Assembly (NCBI RefSeq): GCF_017874735.1
Contig: NZ_JAGGLV010000002.1
Location: 124,001 to 188,000 of the forward strand
Direction: 5' to 3'
Origin: Paenibacillus silagei
GTDB taxonomy: Bacteria; Bacillota; Bacilli; Paenibacillales; Paenibacillaceae
DNA: 64,000 nt
A program made the translations under genes and the position numbers. Each line of letters opens with the position of its first letter. Position 1 is the first letter of the stretch. Shown piece by piece: positions 51,782 through 61,327 of the stretch. The notes under the pieces are model-generated. The model was given only the letters and a program-made list of their open reading frames with translations. It was not told where the DNA came from and made no database searches.

Positions 51782-51830
51782 AAAGGGACTGTCTCAAAAG
51801 TAGTTTTTCTACGAGTAGAGACAGCCCTTT
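51782..51830 (+). terminator. Terminator after the small membrane protein gene
   Basis: AAAGGGACTGTCTC pairs with GAGACAGCCCTTT across a loop that itself holds GTAG/CTAC; followed by a short pyrimidine run. The sequence resembles ends seen in some insertion elements, but no transposase is near. Confidence 0.65.
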
Positions 51831-51961
51831 CTCACTTCCAAAACCCGTCTACCTTCTTGTTCAAATATTTATGATTTATTTTCTGCTACCCTGCAATAAT
51901 GTACTATAGCCATTCCCGGTACCGGTGTATATTCATGGAACTACTTACACCGGAGGTCATC

Positions 51962-52543
51962 ATGAATATTCTTTCCTTTATCATCTATTGTATTGTGGTT
52001 ACCTTCACACCCGGTCCGACCAATATTGTGATTCTATCCTCTGTACAGCACCACGGGGCCAGGAAAACAATGAGATACGTCGGCGGAGCCACACTCGCCT
52101 TCGGACTGCTCCTTGCCGCATCCGCTCTGCTGAACCGCCTGCTTGCTGATATCCTTCCGCATATTCTCGGTGTCATGCAGATCATCGGCAGCCTGTACAT
52201 GCTCTACCTCGCTTATCAGGTGTACAGGATGGGCCGTTCAGAAGCAGCAGGCCAGCAGGCCTCCGGCTTCCTCTCCGGGCTACTGATGCAATTTGCCAAT
52301 CCGAAGGTGCTGATGTTCACGCTGACCGTTATCCCGAGTTATGTCATGCCCTACTATAGCTCGCCCGCAGCTTCCTTCATCTTCGTCATAGTCATTACGG
52401 TGATCGGTTTCCTGGCTTTTACGGCCTGGGTCGTGTTCGGCTCCGTATTCAAGAGCTTTCTGCAGCAGCATCAGATACTGATGAATAGTATAATGGCTCT
52501 GTTTCTAGTATACTCTGCTGTAATGGTATCCGGAATTTTATAG
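51962..52543 (+). CDS. LysE/RhtB-family exporter
   Basis: 193 residues from the ATG behind GGAGGTCATC. Six helices; N-terminal TFTPGPTNIVILSSVQHHGARK is the LysE signature, and LLMQFANPKVLMFTLTVIPSY the second conserved block. Exports amino acids or similar small molecules. The AraC-family gene follows 7 bases downstream and probably controls it. Confidence 0.9.
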   Translation: MNILSFIIYCIVVTFTPGPTNIVILSSVQHHGARKTMRYVGGATLAFGLLLAASALLNRLLADILPHILGVMQIIGSLYMLYLAYQVYRMGRSEAAGQQASGFLSGLLMQFANPKVLMFTLTVIPSYVMPYYSSPAASFIFVIVITVIGFLAFTAWVVFGSVFKSFLQQHQILMNSIMALFLVYSAVMVSGIL

Positions 52544-52550
52544 AACGGCG

Positions 52551-53336
52551 GTGGTCAGGGTGGAGCAATTCAATTACAGGAAGTCTGCCGAGATCCTCGC
52601 CTTATCGGCCAGCATGACGGATTTCACCTACAAAAAGCATTGCCACGAAGAATACGCCGTCGGCGTTACCCTGCGCGGCATTCAGCAATATACACTGGAC
52701 GGCAGCTTTCAGGCCTCGCACAGGAATGGGGTCATGCTGTTTAACCCGGAGCAGCTTCATGACGGCAGTTCTTATGACCGGGCCGGCATTGACTATGTCA
52801 TGCTGTATATCAAGCCTGCCCTGATGGCAGAGATTCTGGGCAAACAGGAATTGCGTTTCGCCGCTCCTATCGTATATGACAGGGAGCTGGCGCAGAGTAT
52901 CTGTAATCTCAGTCACGCTGTCCAGAGCGGGGCCGACGAGTCACTGGGCAGCGAAATGCTTATTCAGCTGGTTAGCCTCTTGTCCCATACGGAAATACAG
53001 ACCGCGCAGCGGATTGACAATGCTTTTGTCGCCAAAGCCAAAGAAATGATGTACTTCAGCCTGGACCACGTACTGAAGCTCGACGACCTTGCGCGGGAGT
53101 TCAACCGGTCCAAATACCAGTTCATCCGCGAGTTCAAAGCCCATACCGGAACCTCACCCTATCAATTCTTCCTGAACTGCAAGGTCGAGCATGCCAGACA
53201 GTTCATCGAGAAGAATAAGGATATCTATGCCGCTGTGGCCGAATTCGGCTTCACGGACCTGACCCATCTGAACCGGCATTTTAAAAGTGTGTATGGCATC
53301 ACTGCCCATGAGTATATGCTGCATCTGCAAAATTAA
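52551..53336 (+). CDS. AraC-family regulator of the LysE-type exporter
   Basis: 261 residues, GTG start. N-terminal AraC-binding cupin (FTYKKHCHEEYAVGVTLRGI, GVMLFNPEQLHDG) about 20-90; C-terminal HTH pair LDDLAREFNRSKYQFIREFKAHTG and VAEFGFTDLTHLNRHFKSVYG. This architecture commonly sits next to LysE exporters and senses the exported compound (inference). Follows the LysE gene with 7 bases between. Confidence 0.9.
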   Translation: MVRVEQFNYRKSAEILALSASMTDFTYKKHCHEEYAVGVTLRGIQQYTLDGSFQASHRNGVMLFNPEQLHDGSSYDRAGIDYVMLYIKPALMAEILGKQELRFAAPIVYDRELAQSICNLSHAVQSGADESLGSEMLIQLVSLLSHTEIQTAQRIDNAFVAKAKEMMYFSLDHVLKLDDLAREFNRSKYQFIREFKAHTGTSPYQFFLNCKVEHARQFIEKNKDIYAAVAEFGFTDLTHLNRHFKSVYGITAHEYMLHLQN

Positions 53337-53380
53337 GCGGGGGCCTGTTTAAAAGATCTCCTGTTGAAGCATTCCAATAA

Positions 53381-53430
53381 AGAAGGGCTGCCCTCGTCAT
53401 TTTCATGACTTGGACAGCCCTTCTGTTTTT
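53381..53430. terminator. Bidirectional terminator
   Basis: Stem AGAAGGGCTGCCC / GGACAGCCCTTCT, T-run TTTTT on the plus side and TTTATTGG on the minus side, between convergent AraC and SLH genes. Confidence 0.85.
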
Positions 53431-53432
53431 AG

Positions 53433-56400
53433 TTATAACTTGATCATCGTCTCGCCGCCTTCTGGCCGGCTGGTGAAGCTGTGCTTGCGGGAAGCTTCCT
53501 CAATCTGATAGAACGCCCAGTGGATCACTGGCACATCGGACCATAACTGCGAAGTTTCTCCGTATAGCGGACCTCTTTCCAAGACCCGGTTAAATACAGT
53601 AACTCCCTCGGCACGGGTCAAAGCCTTGTTAGGCTGGAAGCTGCCATCCAGCATGCCTTCCATATAACCAGCGTCTTTCGTCCGACCGATTGCTTGCTCT
53701 GCCCAATGACCAAGAGCGTCGTTATAGCTGTGTTTCCCTGTGCCCGTGAGTGATTTCCAGCGTGCAATGACAACTGCCATTTCCGCTCTGGTAATGCTCT
53801 GCTCCGGTCTGAAGCTTCCATCGGTCATGCCCTTCATAAGTCCGGCAGCAGTAACCTGACGAATGGCTTCTGCGGCCCAGTGGCTGCCTGCTACATCCGA
53901 ATAACGGGCTGTCCCTGAACCCTGCAGCTCCAGCACCCGGTACAGAATCATGGCTACCTGCGCCCGGGTCATCGCGTTCTCCGGCTTAAACGTTCCGTCC
54001 GGCATGCCTACCATATAAGCTTGGTGGCTTTCGGCACCCCCGTTATCCAGATTAAGAATGGTGAAGGTGCTGAACTTCCCGATGGTGAAGGTCAGGCCCA
54101 GCTTGTTATCTCCATACGTTACAATTGCGGGCTTCACCAATTCCCGTTCTCCGTCACTGTGCTCAATGAACACAGCCAGCTTCGACAGATAAGCTTCCCT
54201 TGCACTTGCCTCTGCCGGTACATGACTGCTGTCGAGCGGCAGGGTGATTGTTACCGGGCGGCTAGTCATATTGGTCTCAATCGTAATTGGACGATCCACC
54301 ACGTAGACGTTGCCGTTGTTCAGTACCTTCCGGACAATCTCCTCTGTTCTGGCCCTTTCTTCTACCTGCTTGCGCTCGCTTTCCTGTTTGACAGGAACGA
54401 GGTGGAAATACAGATTCGGATTCAGTCCGTTAAGCGAGGCATTCGGAATGGTAATGATTCCGTTATCCGTATAGATTTCCAGGTTGAGTCCGGCTTCCTG
54501 CACAGCCTTCACTGCCGCATCCGGCAGCGCCACACGGACATCTTTTACGACATCCTGTTTGTCCGGAATGACAATGCGTACGCTTGGAGAATGCGCAGCC
54601 AGGGTCTTTTCAACCGCTTCAAGTGCTTTGGCCGTTGTAAACGTCACTTTATCGCTCTTGCTGCCATCATTGTTTGTCGTTCTTTCAATTTCTGTTTTGG
54701 CAACAATTCCATAGCCTATGGCCTCAACATCTACTGTTATTCTCTCTATTACCGGTAGGGCCGGTGTAGGCGTATTAGAAGGAACATAAGGCGTCTGGGA
54801 AGGCTCATTAGGCTCAAAAGGCGCGGATTGGCGTCTCACGGTAACCGTGTACGTTTTTTCGCTGCCATCCGTTTCCCGAACTACAATGGTTACGGTATTA
54901 TCGCCTACATTCAGTGTCACCGCAGCACTTGCTTGCCCCGTCCCGGCAGCCTGGCCGTTAACCGTAATGGCCGCGTCCGGATGAGCGGCTGCCAATGCCA
55001 GTTTAAGCTCGGAGACATTGTACTCCACATTAAGACTGTATTCGTACACGCTCGCCGTCACATTGGGTTGAATCACACCAGCAGATGGCGCAATGCTTGC
55101 CAGACCGCTCTTCGGAACCAATGCCCGGTAAGCCGCCTGCAATGCTTCCAGTGCTGCGTCCACTTCGGCCTGCGTGGCAGTAGCACTTGCCAGTACTGCT
55201 TGCGCGTCGGTCAGCATGGACTCGTAGCTCGTCCAGCTTGCTGGCGTGTAGGTCTCCTTGTCCAGAATAGCGGACAAGTCCACTTCCGCTTGCAGCTTGC
55301 TCTTGTCCACTACTGGCACCACTGGTTTCAGCACCAGCGCTTCACGCGCTGCCATCAGCTCCGCCAGTGCCGCGTCCACTTCGGCTTGCGTAGCTGTCGC
55401 ACTGCCCAGCACCGCTTGTGCGGTGGTCAGCTTGGACTCATAACTCGTCCAGCTTCCCGGTGTGTAGTCTTCCTCAACCAGCGTGGAAGACAGATCCACC
55501 TCCGCTTGCAGTTTGCTCTTGTCCACCACTGGTTTCAGCACCAGCGCTTCCCGTGCTGCGGTTAGCTCCGCCAGTGCCGTGTCCACTTCGGCCTGCGTGG
55601 CCGTGGCGTTACCCAGCACCGCTTGCGCGGTGGTCAGCTTGGACGCGTAGCCCGTCCAGCTTCCAGGTGTGTAGTCTTCCTCGTCCAATGTGGAAGACAA
55701 ATCCACTTCCGCTTGCAGCTTGCTCTTGTCCACCACTGGTTTCAGCACCAGTGCTTCACGCGCTGCGGTCAGCTCCGTCAGTGCTGTGTCCACTTCGGCT
55801 TGCGTAGCCGTCGGACTGCCCAGCACTGCCTGCGCGGTAGTCAGCTTGGACTCATAACTCGTCCAGCTTCCCGGTGTGTAGTCTTCCTCTTCCAATGTGG
55901 AAGACAAGTTCACTTCCGCTTGCAGCTTGCTCTTGTCCACCACTGGTTTCAGCACCAGCGCTTCACGCGCGGCCGTCAGCTCCGCCAGTGCCGCGTCCAC
56001 TTCGGCTTGCGTAGCCGTGGCGTTACCCAGCACCGCTTGCGCGGTGGTCAGCTTGGACGCGTAGCCCGTCCAGCTTCCCGGTGTGTAGTCTTCCTCGTTC
56101 AGCGTGGAAGACAGATCCACTTCCGCTTGCAGCTTGCTCTTGTCCACCACTGGTTTCAGCACCAGCGCTTCACGTGCTGCGGTTAGCTCCGCCAGTGCCG
56201 TGTCCACTTCGGCTTGTGTAGCCGTCGCACTACCCAGCACCGCTTGCGCGGTGGTCAGCTTGGACTCATAATTCGTCCAGCTTCCCGGTGTGTAGTCTTC
56301 CTCGTCCAATGTGGAAGACAAGTTCACTTCCGCTTGCAGCTTGCTCTTGTCCACCACTGGTTTCAGCACCAGCGCTTCACGCGCTGCAGTCAGCTCCGCC

Positions 56401-59400
56401 AGCGCCGTGTCCACTTCCGCCTGCGTAGCCGTCGCACTTCCCAGCACCGCCTGCGCGGTAGTCAGCTTGGACGCATACCCCGTCCAGCTTCCCGGTGTAT
56501 AGTCTTCCTCTTCCAATGTGGAAGACAAGTTCACTTCCGCTTGCAGCTTGCTCTTGTCTGGTTTCAGCACCAGCGCTTCACGCGCTGCCGTCAGCTCCGC
56601 CAGTGCCGTGTCCACTTCGGCTTGCGTAGCCGTCGCACTACCTAGCACTGCCTGCGCGGTAGTCAGCTTGGACGCATAGCCCGTCCAGCTTCCAGGTGTG
56701 TAGTCTTCCTCGACCAGCGTGGAAGACAGATCCACCTCCGCTTGCAGTTTGCTCTTGTCCACCACTGGCTTCAGCACCAGTGCTTCACGCGCTGCGGTTA
56801 GCTCTGCCAATGCTGCGTCCACTTCGGCCTGCGTGGCCGTGGCGTTACCCAGCACCGCTTGCGCGGTAGTCAGCTTGGACGCATAATCCGTCCAGCTTCC
56901 AGGTGTGTAGTCTTCCTCATCCAATGTGGAAGACAGATCCACTTCCGCTTGCAGTTTGCTCTTGTCCACCACTGGTTTCAGCACCAGTGCTTCCCGTACT
57001 GCGGTCAGCTCCGCCAGTGCTGCGTCCACTTCGGCCTGCGTGGCCGTGGCGTTACCCAGCACCGCTTGCGCGGTAGTCAGCTTGGACGCATAGCCCGTCC
57101 AGCTTCCAGGTGTGTAGTCTTCCTCGACCAGCGTGGAAGACTGATCCACTTCCGCTTGCAGCTTGCTCTTGTCCACGACTGGCTTCAGCACCAGTGCTTC
57201 ACGCGCTGCCGTCAACTCTGCCAGAGCCGCATCCACTTCCGCCTGCGTAGCAGTCGCACTTCCCAGCACCGCCTGCGCGGTGGTCAGCTTGGACGCATAA
57301 TCCGTCCAGCTTCCAGTAGTATAGTCTTCCTCGACCAGCGTGGAAGACAGATCCACCTCCGCCTGCAGTTTGCTCTTGTCCACCACTGGCTTCAGCACCA
57401 GCGCTTCACGCGCTGCGGTTAGCTCTGCCAGAGCCGCGTCCACTTCGGCCTGCGTAGCCGTCGGACTGCCCAGCACCGCCTGCGCGGTAGTCAGCTTGGA
57501 CGCATAGTCTGTCCAGCTTCCCGGTGTGTAGTCTTCCTCGTCCAGCGTGGAAGACAGATCCACTTCCGCTTGCAGCTTGCTCTTGTCTACTACTGTAATC
57601 GTTTTGGAGGCCAAGCTGGTTTTTCCATTTTTAGCCGAAGTCACTTCTACCGTGTATTTGCCATACGGCAGTGCCGCTTCCGGCTTAAAGCTCCATGTGC
57701 CATCCGCATTCACAGTAACTGCAGGAGTCCCGATGGTTTGACCATTCTCGTCTTTGATGACTGCCGTTACTGCAGCTCCAGGATCTGTCGTTCCCTGGAA
57801 CTCCGGCTTGGGATCGGTTACCGTCTCCCCGCCCGGAGCTGTGATCTCAATTGCGGGCACCGGAAGATTAACCGTAATCCCCTTGGCGGCAACTGCAGAT
57901 TTCACACCTTTGGTTGCTGTCGCCTCAACGGTGTACTCCCCATCGTATAAGTCTCTGCCCGGGGTGAACGACCATGTCCCGTCCGCTTCAACGACAGCAT
58001 TTCCGCCTGCGCCAGTTACGATCTGTCCATCTTTATCCCTGATTACAATTGCTACGGCAGAACCCTCTTCAGCCTCTCCTGTAATCTCAGGTTTAGGTAC
58101 ATTGACCGGACTTCCCGCAGGCTGGGTGATCTTAAGTGAATCAATGAATTGATCCCTTGGACTCACCGTAAACGGCTTAGCAGGGGCTCCGTAAGTGCTC
58201 TTGAGCGAACCCGTGCCATCATAGGCTACGGTAACCGTTTTCCCTTTAACGTCCGTTCCCTCAGGCAGCGTCAAAATCAGCTTCTTGGAATCGGCAGAGT
58301 CCACTCTGTAGGGGAGGCTGCTTATAGGCACGGCTGCGCCTCCAATCTGAACACTGAAGCCTGCCAGATTCGCCGTGGTCATCTCCTGGTCGAAGGCCAG
58401 AACGATCTCATGCCCATCCTCCGCAATTTGTTCCAGCAGAGAATACTGAAGCTCAGGAGCCTCTGCCGCAAAAGTGAAGTATTGTCCATCCTTGAGCGTC
58501 ACCTTAACAGCATAGTGTGCTGTATTGCCAAGTATGATGGGACTCAACTCATACTCGGTGGCTTGTGAGAAATCCGTATCCGTATCACTCACTAGCAGCT
58601 TTACCGTTTCCGGAGCAGCCGCCGCAGGAATGGCGATCTCCACCTCTCCAACATTCCCGTTATTCTGAACCTTCCAGATCCGTTCGGCCTGATACCAATC
58701 TGTCGATCCAAGCTGCTGCGTGAACTTAAGCGGCTCACCGTTATCTCCCCAGATCAGGTATTGCCCGTTGGCAAGCGCAGCCGTATTTCCGCTGTTTGCT
58801 TCAGCAAGTCCGCCCAGACCGATTGCGACTTGTGTGTCTTTATTAATGCTTCGGCTTTGCTTCTGGTTCAAGTCCTCCAGATTATCTCTGCCGAGGCCCG
58901 CCACATTGTGATGGTATGCCGCATTGGCCGTCTTACTCCACAGCAGTGTACCATCTGTACCAATATAATCATGGTTTAAGGTGATGCCATATTTTACAGC
59001 CAGATATGTCTCAATCTTCGCTGCATCAGCACTTGTGATGGTGTCATACAAAATAATTTCCGCTACTTCCGCCTGCAGACCTGTCCAGTTATTACTATTG
59101 GGTGCATTCGTAGCTCCGATCACAGGCATGAACGTGAATGGAGTAAAAGTTGTCGATTGAAATCTCACATTTTTGTTCTGACCATCAATACTGGCAGTAT
59201 GAGCTGTTTCTCCTATTTCGTAATTAATAAGCTGGTAACGATCCCGTATATTGGAACTAGCGTAGCTATATACCTTTTCTCTACCAGGACCATTACTAAT
59301 ATCTGATCCATATCCACCCATAACGATAACTCCGTTGGAAGGTTTAAGATCGGAACTGCCTACGAGAGTGCCTGCACTTCCCGCTTCAGGCCATTTGTAA

Positions 59401-59807
59401 ACGGCATATCCGGACTGGAATGTTATATTTTTATCACCGAGTAATTTCGCCGATGAATTATAATGGGACCAGTTCGCCGGATTCGCAAACTTCACACTCG
59501 GATTAAAATTCACTCCGCTTTCATTGTACTGCGGTACTTTTGCCCCATTAGGAAGGTCGAGTGTGAACGCCACAGGGTTCGGAGAACGATCCTCCCAGCC
59601 GGTTAATCCTCCGTTTTCGGCTGCCGCCCCATCATCAGCCTTCAGCCATAATACCGGCTCCTGAATGCTCCCGCCTGGAGTACCGCTGGCCGCTTCTGCC
59701 TTCGACGGTGCACCTGCCGCCGAGAAACCGCTGGCCACCAGTGTCAGCGACAGCAAGGCTTTTGCCGGCCTGCTCCACCAGCCTTTTCGTTTTGCATGAG
59801 ATTCCAT
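53433..59807 (-). CDS. Giant SLH-anchored surface protein with twelve FIVAR-like repeats
   Basis: 2124 residues from ATG 59807 (GGGGCGGAAAG upstream). Signal peptide to about AEAA (41). Then: a DUF8202/LamG-like region (about 45-450, with AGLGRDNLEDLNQKQSRSIN), a SwmB-like Ig domain (to about 545), two bacterial Ig domains (550-740), twelve helical FIVAR-like repeats of 69 residues (741-1567, consensus DKSKLQAEVDLSSTLDEEDY ... YTPGSW ... ATQAEVDAALAELTAAREAL), a cadherin-like beta sandwich (1570-1665), a pre-SLH domain (1690-1920) and three SLH domains (about 1925-2110) for binding pyruvylated cell-wall polymer. Likely an adhesin or sugar-binding stalk. Confidence 0.9.
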   Translation of the reverse strand: MESHAKRKGWWSRPAKALLSLTLVASGFSAAGAPSKAEAASGTPGGSIQEPVLWLKADDGAAAENGGLTGWEDRSPNPVAFTLDLPNGAKVPQYNESGVNFNPSVKFANPANWSHYNSSAKLLGDKNITFQSGYAVYKWPEAGSAGTLVGSSDLKPSNGVIVMGGYGSDISNGPGREKVYSYASSNIRDRYQLINYEIGETAHTASIDGQNKNVRFQSTTFTPFTFMPVIGATNAPNSNNWTGLQAEVAEIILYDTITSADAAKIETYLAVKYGITLNHDYIGTDGTLLWSKTANAAYHHNVAGLGRDNLEDLNQKQSRSINKDTQVAIGLGGLAEANSGNTAALANGQYLIWGDNGEPLKFTQQLGSTDWYQAERIWKVQNNGNVGEVEIAIPAAAAPETVKLLVSDTDTDFSQATEYELSPIILGNTAHYAVKVTLKDGQYFTFAAEAPELQYSLLEQIAEDGHEIVLAFDQEMTTANLAGFSVQIGGAAVPISSLPYRVDSADSKKLILTLPEGTDVKGKTVTVAYDGTGSLKSTYGAPAKPFTVSPRDQFIDSLKITQPAGSPVNVPKPEITGEAEEGSAVAIVIRDKDGQIVTGAGGNAVVEADGTWSFTPGRDLYDGEYTVEATATKGVKSAVAAKGITVNLPVPAIEITAPGGETVTDPKPEFQGTTDPGAAVTAVIKDENGQTIGTPAVTVNADGTWSFKPEAALPYGKYTVEVTSAKNGKTSLASKTITVVDKSKLQAEVDLSSTLDEEDYTPGSWTDYASKLTTAQAVLGSPTATQAEVDAALAELTAAREALVLKPVVDKSKLQAEVDLSSTLVEEDYTTGSWTDYASKLTTAQAVLGSATATQAEVDAALAELTAAREALVLKPVVDKSKLQAEVDQSSTLVEEDYTPGSWTGYASKLTTAQAVLGNATATQAEVDAALAELTAVREALVLKPVVDKSKLQAEVDLSSTLDEEDYTPGSWTDYASKLTTAQAVLGNATATQAEVDAALAELTAAREALVLKPVVDKSKLQAEVDLSSTLVEEDYTPGSWTGYASKLTTAQAVLGSATATQAEVDTALAELTAAREALVLKPDKSKLQAEVNLSSTLEEEDYTPGSWTGYASKLTTAQAVLGSATATQAEVDTALAELTAAREALVLKPVVDKSKLQAEVNLSSTLDEEDYTPGSWTNYESKLTTAQAVLGSATATQAEVDTALAELTAAREALVLKPVVDKSKLQAEVDLSSTLNEEDYTPGSWTGYASKLTTAQAVLGNATATQAEVDAALAELTAAREALVLKPVVDKSKLQAEVNLSSTLEEEDYTPGSWTSYESKLTTAQAVLGSPTATQAEVDTALTELTAAREALVLKPVVDKSKLQAEVDLSSTLDEEDYTPGSWTGYASKLTTAQAVLGNATATQAEVDTALAELTAAREALVLKPVVDKSKLQAEVDLSSTLVEEDYTPGSWTSYESKLTTAQAVLGSATATQAEVDAALAELMAAREALVLKPVVPVVDKSKLQAEVDLSAILDKETYTPASWTSYESMLTDAQAVLASATATQAEVDAALEALQAAYRALVPKSGLASIAPSAGVIQPNVTASVYEYSLNVEYNVSELKLALAAAHPDAAITVNGQAAGTGQASAAVTLNVGDNTVTIVVRETDGSEKTYTVTVRRQSAPFEPNEPSQTPYVPSNTPTPALPVIERITVDVEAIGYGIVAKTEIERTTNNDGSKSDKVTFTTAKALEAVEKTLAAHSPSVRIVIPDKQDVVKDVRVALPDAAVKAVQEAGLNLEIYTDNGIITIPNASLNGLNPNLYFHLVPVKQESERKQVEERARTEEIVRKVLNNGNVYVVDRPITIETNMTSRPVTITLPLDSSHVPAEASAREAYLSKLAVFIEHSDGERELVKPAIVTYGDNKLGLTFTIGKFSTFTILNLDNGGAESHQAYMVGMPDGTFKPENAMTRAQVAMILYRVLELQGSGTARYSDVAGSHWAAEAIRQVTAAGLMKGMTDGSFRPEQSITRAEMAVVIARWKSLTGTGKHSYNDALGHWAEQAIGRTKDAGYMEGMLDGSFQPNKALTRAEGVTVFNRVLERGPLYGETSQLWSDVPVIHWAFYQIEEASRKHSFTSRPEGGETMIKL
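55107..57587 (-). repeat. Tandem array of twelve about 207-bp repeats
   Basis: Coding repeats inside the SLH protein. Eleven units are almost identical; the last (DLSAILDKETYTPASW) has diverged. Unit 5 lacks the terminal VV (201 bp) and unit 11 has an extra PVV, marks of unequal recombination. Variation is confined to a few positions: D/V/E/N after SSTL, D/G/N/S before Y, A/E in YxSK, and S/N-A/P before TATQ. Confidence 0.9.
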
Positions 59808-60302
59808 TGTTAACTTTCCGCCCCTTCTATAGTCCTTGTCTACAACTCGAGGAGCTAAAAGGCAGACGGTTCCTTTTGGTAAATCACCATCTCGAGTTCC
59901 AAACAGAACTCTTTGTAATAGAAATACAAGTCTGGCCATTCGAAATCTGCAAATTTCTGAATCCATATGCAAGCTATGCTATCTTCCGTCAACAACAGTG
60001 CTGACCTCTTCACTACCAGCACTCCAAGATCGCTCTCTGAATCCCTCCTTTGGCTTGCCATGTAAGAACTGCTGACAGTCTGTCAGACTGCTCAAGGGGA
60101 GAAAACTGACGTTCAATCCCTGCATTCAACGGGCGCCAGTTCCCGGACCTAAGCTATCCTGGCACACAGAGTTGTGCCTCCAATCATGTTAATAAGGGCA
60201 TGTGAACAAAATCTGAACATTTTCGACAAAATGGCGGTTTTTTATACCAAAATCTCATATCACCCTATGAAATATGCGCTAAAACACTGGAAAATGATTC
60301 GA
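59808..60302 (-). promoter_or_regulatory. Long untranslated leader of the SLH gene
   Basis: About 490 bases between the predicted promoter and the ATG without a supported gene. It includes the perfect repeat CAGTCTG-A-CAGACTG (plus-strand 60076-60090). Long leaders that stabilise mRNA are common for S-layer genes. A minus-strand open frame here (59855-60061) lacks a good site and is not counted. Confidence 0.5.
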
Positions 60303-60331
60303 ATTATATTTTTGTCATTTATTTTTGTCAC
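60303..60331 (-). promoter_or_regulatory. SigA-type promoter for the SLH gene
   Basis: Minus strand GTGACA, 17-base A-rich spacer, perfect TATAAT, just downstream of the terminator of the preceding gene. Confidence 0.7.
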
Positions 60332-60357
60332 ATCTGCCGATAAAGATTTTTACAGAC

Positions 60358-60396
60358 AAAAACTCCGGCAGTCCGCATAAATGCAGATCCGGAGTC
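60358..60396 (-). terminator. Terminator after the gene at 60464
   Basis: Minus strand ACTCCGG ... GCAT-TT-ATGC ... CCGGAGT followed by TTTTTG. Confidence 0.8.
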
Positions 60397-60463
60397 TTCG
60401 GCATTCTTCCCTATCATAAATACCAGAACTAATCGCTCTACGCCAATCCTATACATGAATGAT

Positions 60464-61144
60464 TCACTTGCTTGAATCCATTGTCCCGCTGCCCCGGACA
60501 TCTGTAATAACCTTGGTAGCAATAATCTTCCCGGCCTGATCCAGCCCTTCGATTTCGAACGGAACGCCCGCCGTCGCCGCTTGAAAAGCAAACCAAATTG
60601 TCCGGCCCTGCGCCGTCTTAATCAGCTTTGCCTCGGACTTATCGGTCCCGGTCTGCTTTTGCTGAACGATAATCTGCTGAATGGACGGGTCCAGCACCTC
60701 ACCGAACACCATAGGAAACGGAGTGGAGATTTGCTCCAGCTCAGGCAGCCTCATATAATTCATTGCCGACACGGTAGGGTCTCCGTCCATCCCATAGCCC
60801 GCCCCCCAGACCCACTTCCAGCCGATCCAGGTTTTGCGGACATATTCGACTTGAAGATTGCTGCGGTCCTGATCGCCCGAACCGGTCAGAAAAACAAGCT
60901 TCCCCCTGCCAACAGTCTCCTCATGTACCACCGTCATGGAATCAGACTCACGGAATAACCGCACAGCCTCCTCCGGACTTGAGCCCAGGGGAATCTGGAG
61001 CGACTGATTCATTCCCAATGAGCGGGACATCCGCTGGTCCGACCACCCGCCGGGTCTTTCATACATATATAACAATAAATAGAGTACCGCTACAGAAGCC
61101 AGAATCACTCCCGCAGCCATCCCCCATCTCCGTGTAGTTTTCAT
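60464..61144 (-). CDS. Membrane-anchored protein of unknown function
   Basis: 226 residues, one N-terminal membrane helix (about 9-27) and an extracellular domain of about 195 residues. Visible blocks: SSPEEAVRLFRESDSMTVVH, KLVFLTGSGDQDRSNLQVEY, VRKTWIGWKWVWGAGYGMDG and GVPFEIEGLDQAGKIIATK. These resemble uncharacterised Bacillales exported proteins; no enzyme motif seen. ATG behind GGGAGATGCACTC. A cre-like box overlaps its upstream region. Confidence 0.6.
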   Translation of the reverse strand: MKTTRRWGMAAGVILASVAVLYLLLYMYERPGGWSDQRMSRSLGMNQSLQIPLGSSPEEAVRLFRESDSMTVVHEETVGRGKLVFLTGSGDQDRSNLQVEYVRKTWIGWKWVWGAGYGMDGDPTVSAMNYMRLPELEQISTPFPMVFGEVLDPSIQQIIVQQKQTGTDKSEAKLIKTAQGRTIWFAFQAATAGVPFEIEGLDQAGKIIATKVITDVRGSGTMDSSK

Positions 61145-61165
61145 GAGTGCATCTCCCGTCCCGAT

Positions 61166-61179
61166 TGTTTGCGCTTACA
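61166..61179. promoter_or_regulatory. Cre-like box
   Basis: Minus strand TGTAAGCGCAAACA, one mismatch to the cre consensus, 22 bases upstream of the gene at 60464-61144. Confidence 0.5.
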
Positions 61180-61239
61180 ACAGCTTCCATTTAACTATAG
61201 ATGATTTCGGTCCAGATTACAAAATCCCCCCATAACATA

Positions 61240-61286
61240 TAAAAAGCCTGTAGCGCAAGCCCCTCCGGGACCCTGTCTACAGGCTG
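61240..61286 (-). terminator. Terminator after the lipoprotein gene at 61328
   Basis: Stem AGCCTGTAG / CTACAGGCT with a 23-base loop and TTTTTATATG on the minus strand. Confidence 0.8.
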
Positions 61287-61327
61287 TATTTCATTATAGT
61301 AATTGAATGGATTCCAATATACTTAGT

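Noticed and set aside
51782..51830. Insertion-sequence end (GGGACTGTCTCAAAAGT-like)
   Set aside because: No partner inverted repeat, target duplication or transposase nearby; its position right after a gene and its stem-loop fit a terminator better.
55623..57422. Long plus-strand open frames across the repeat array
   Set aside because: They repeat with the same 207-bp period and are shadows of the SLH coding strand; no ribosome binding sites and compositionally odd (His/Arg/Gln-rich) products.
55107..57587. CRISPR-like array
   Set aside because: Period of 207 bp with coding continuity and no short spacers; it is a protein-repeat array.
59855..60061. 68-codon minus-strand open frame in the SLH leader
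   Set aside because: No convincing ribosome binding site and no recognisable domain; kept only as leader sequence.
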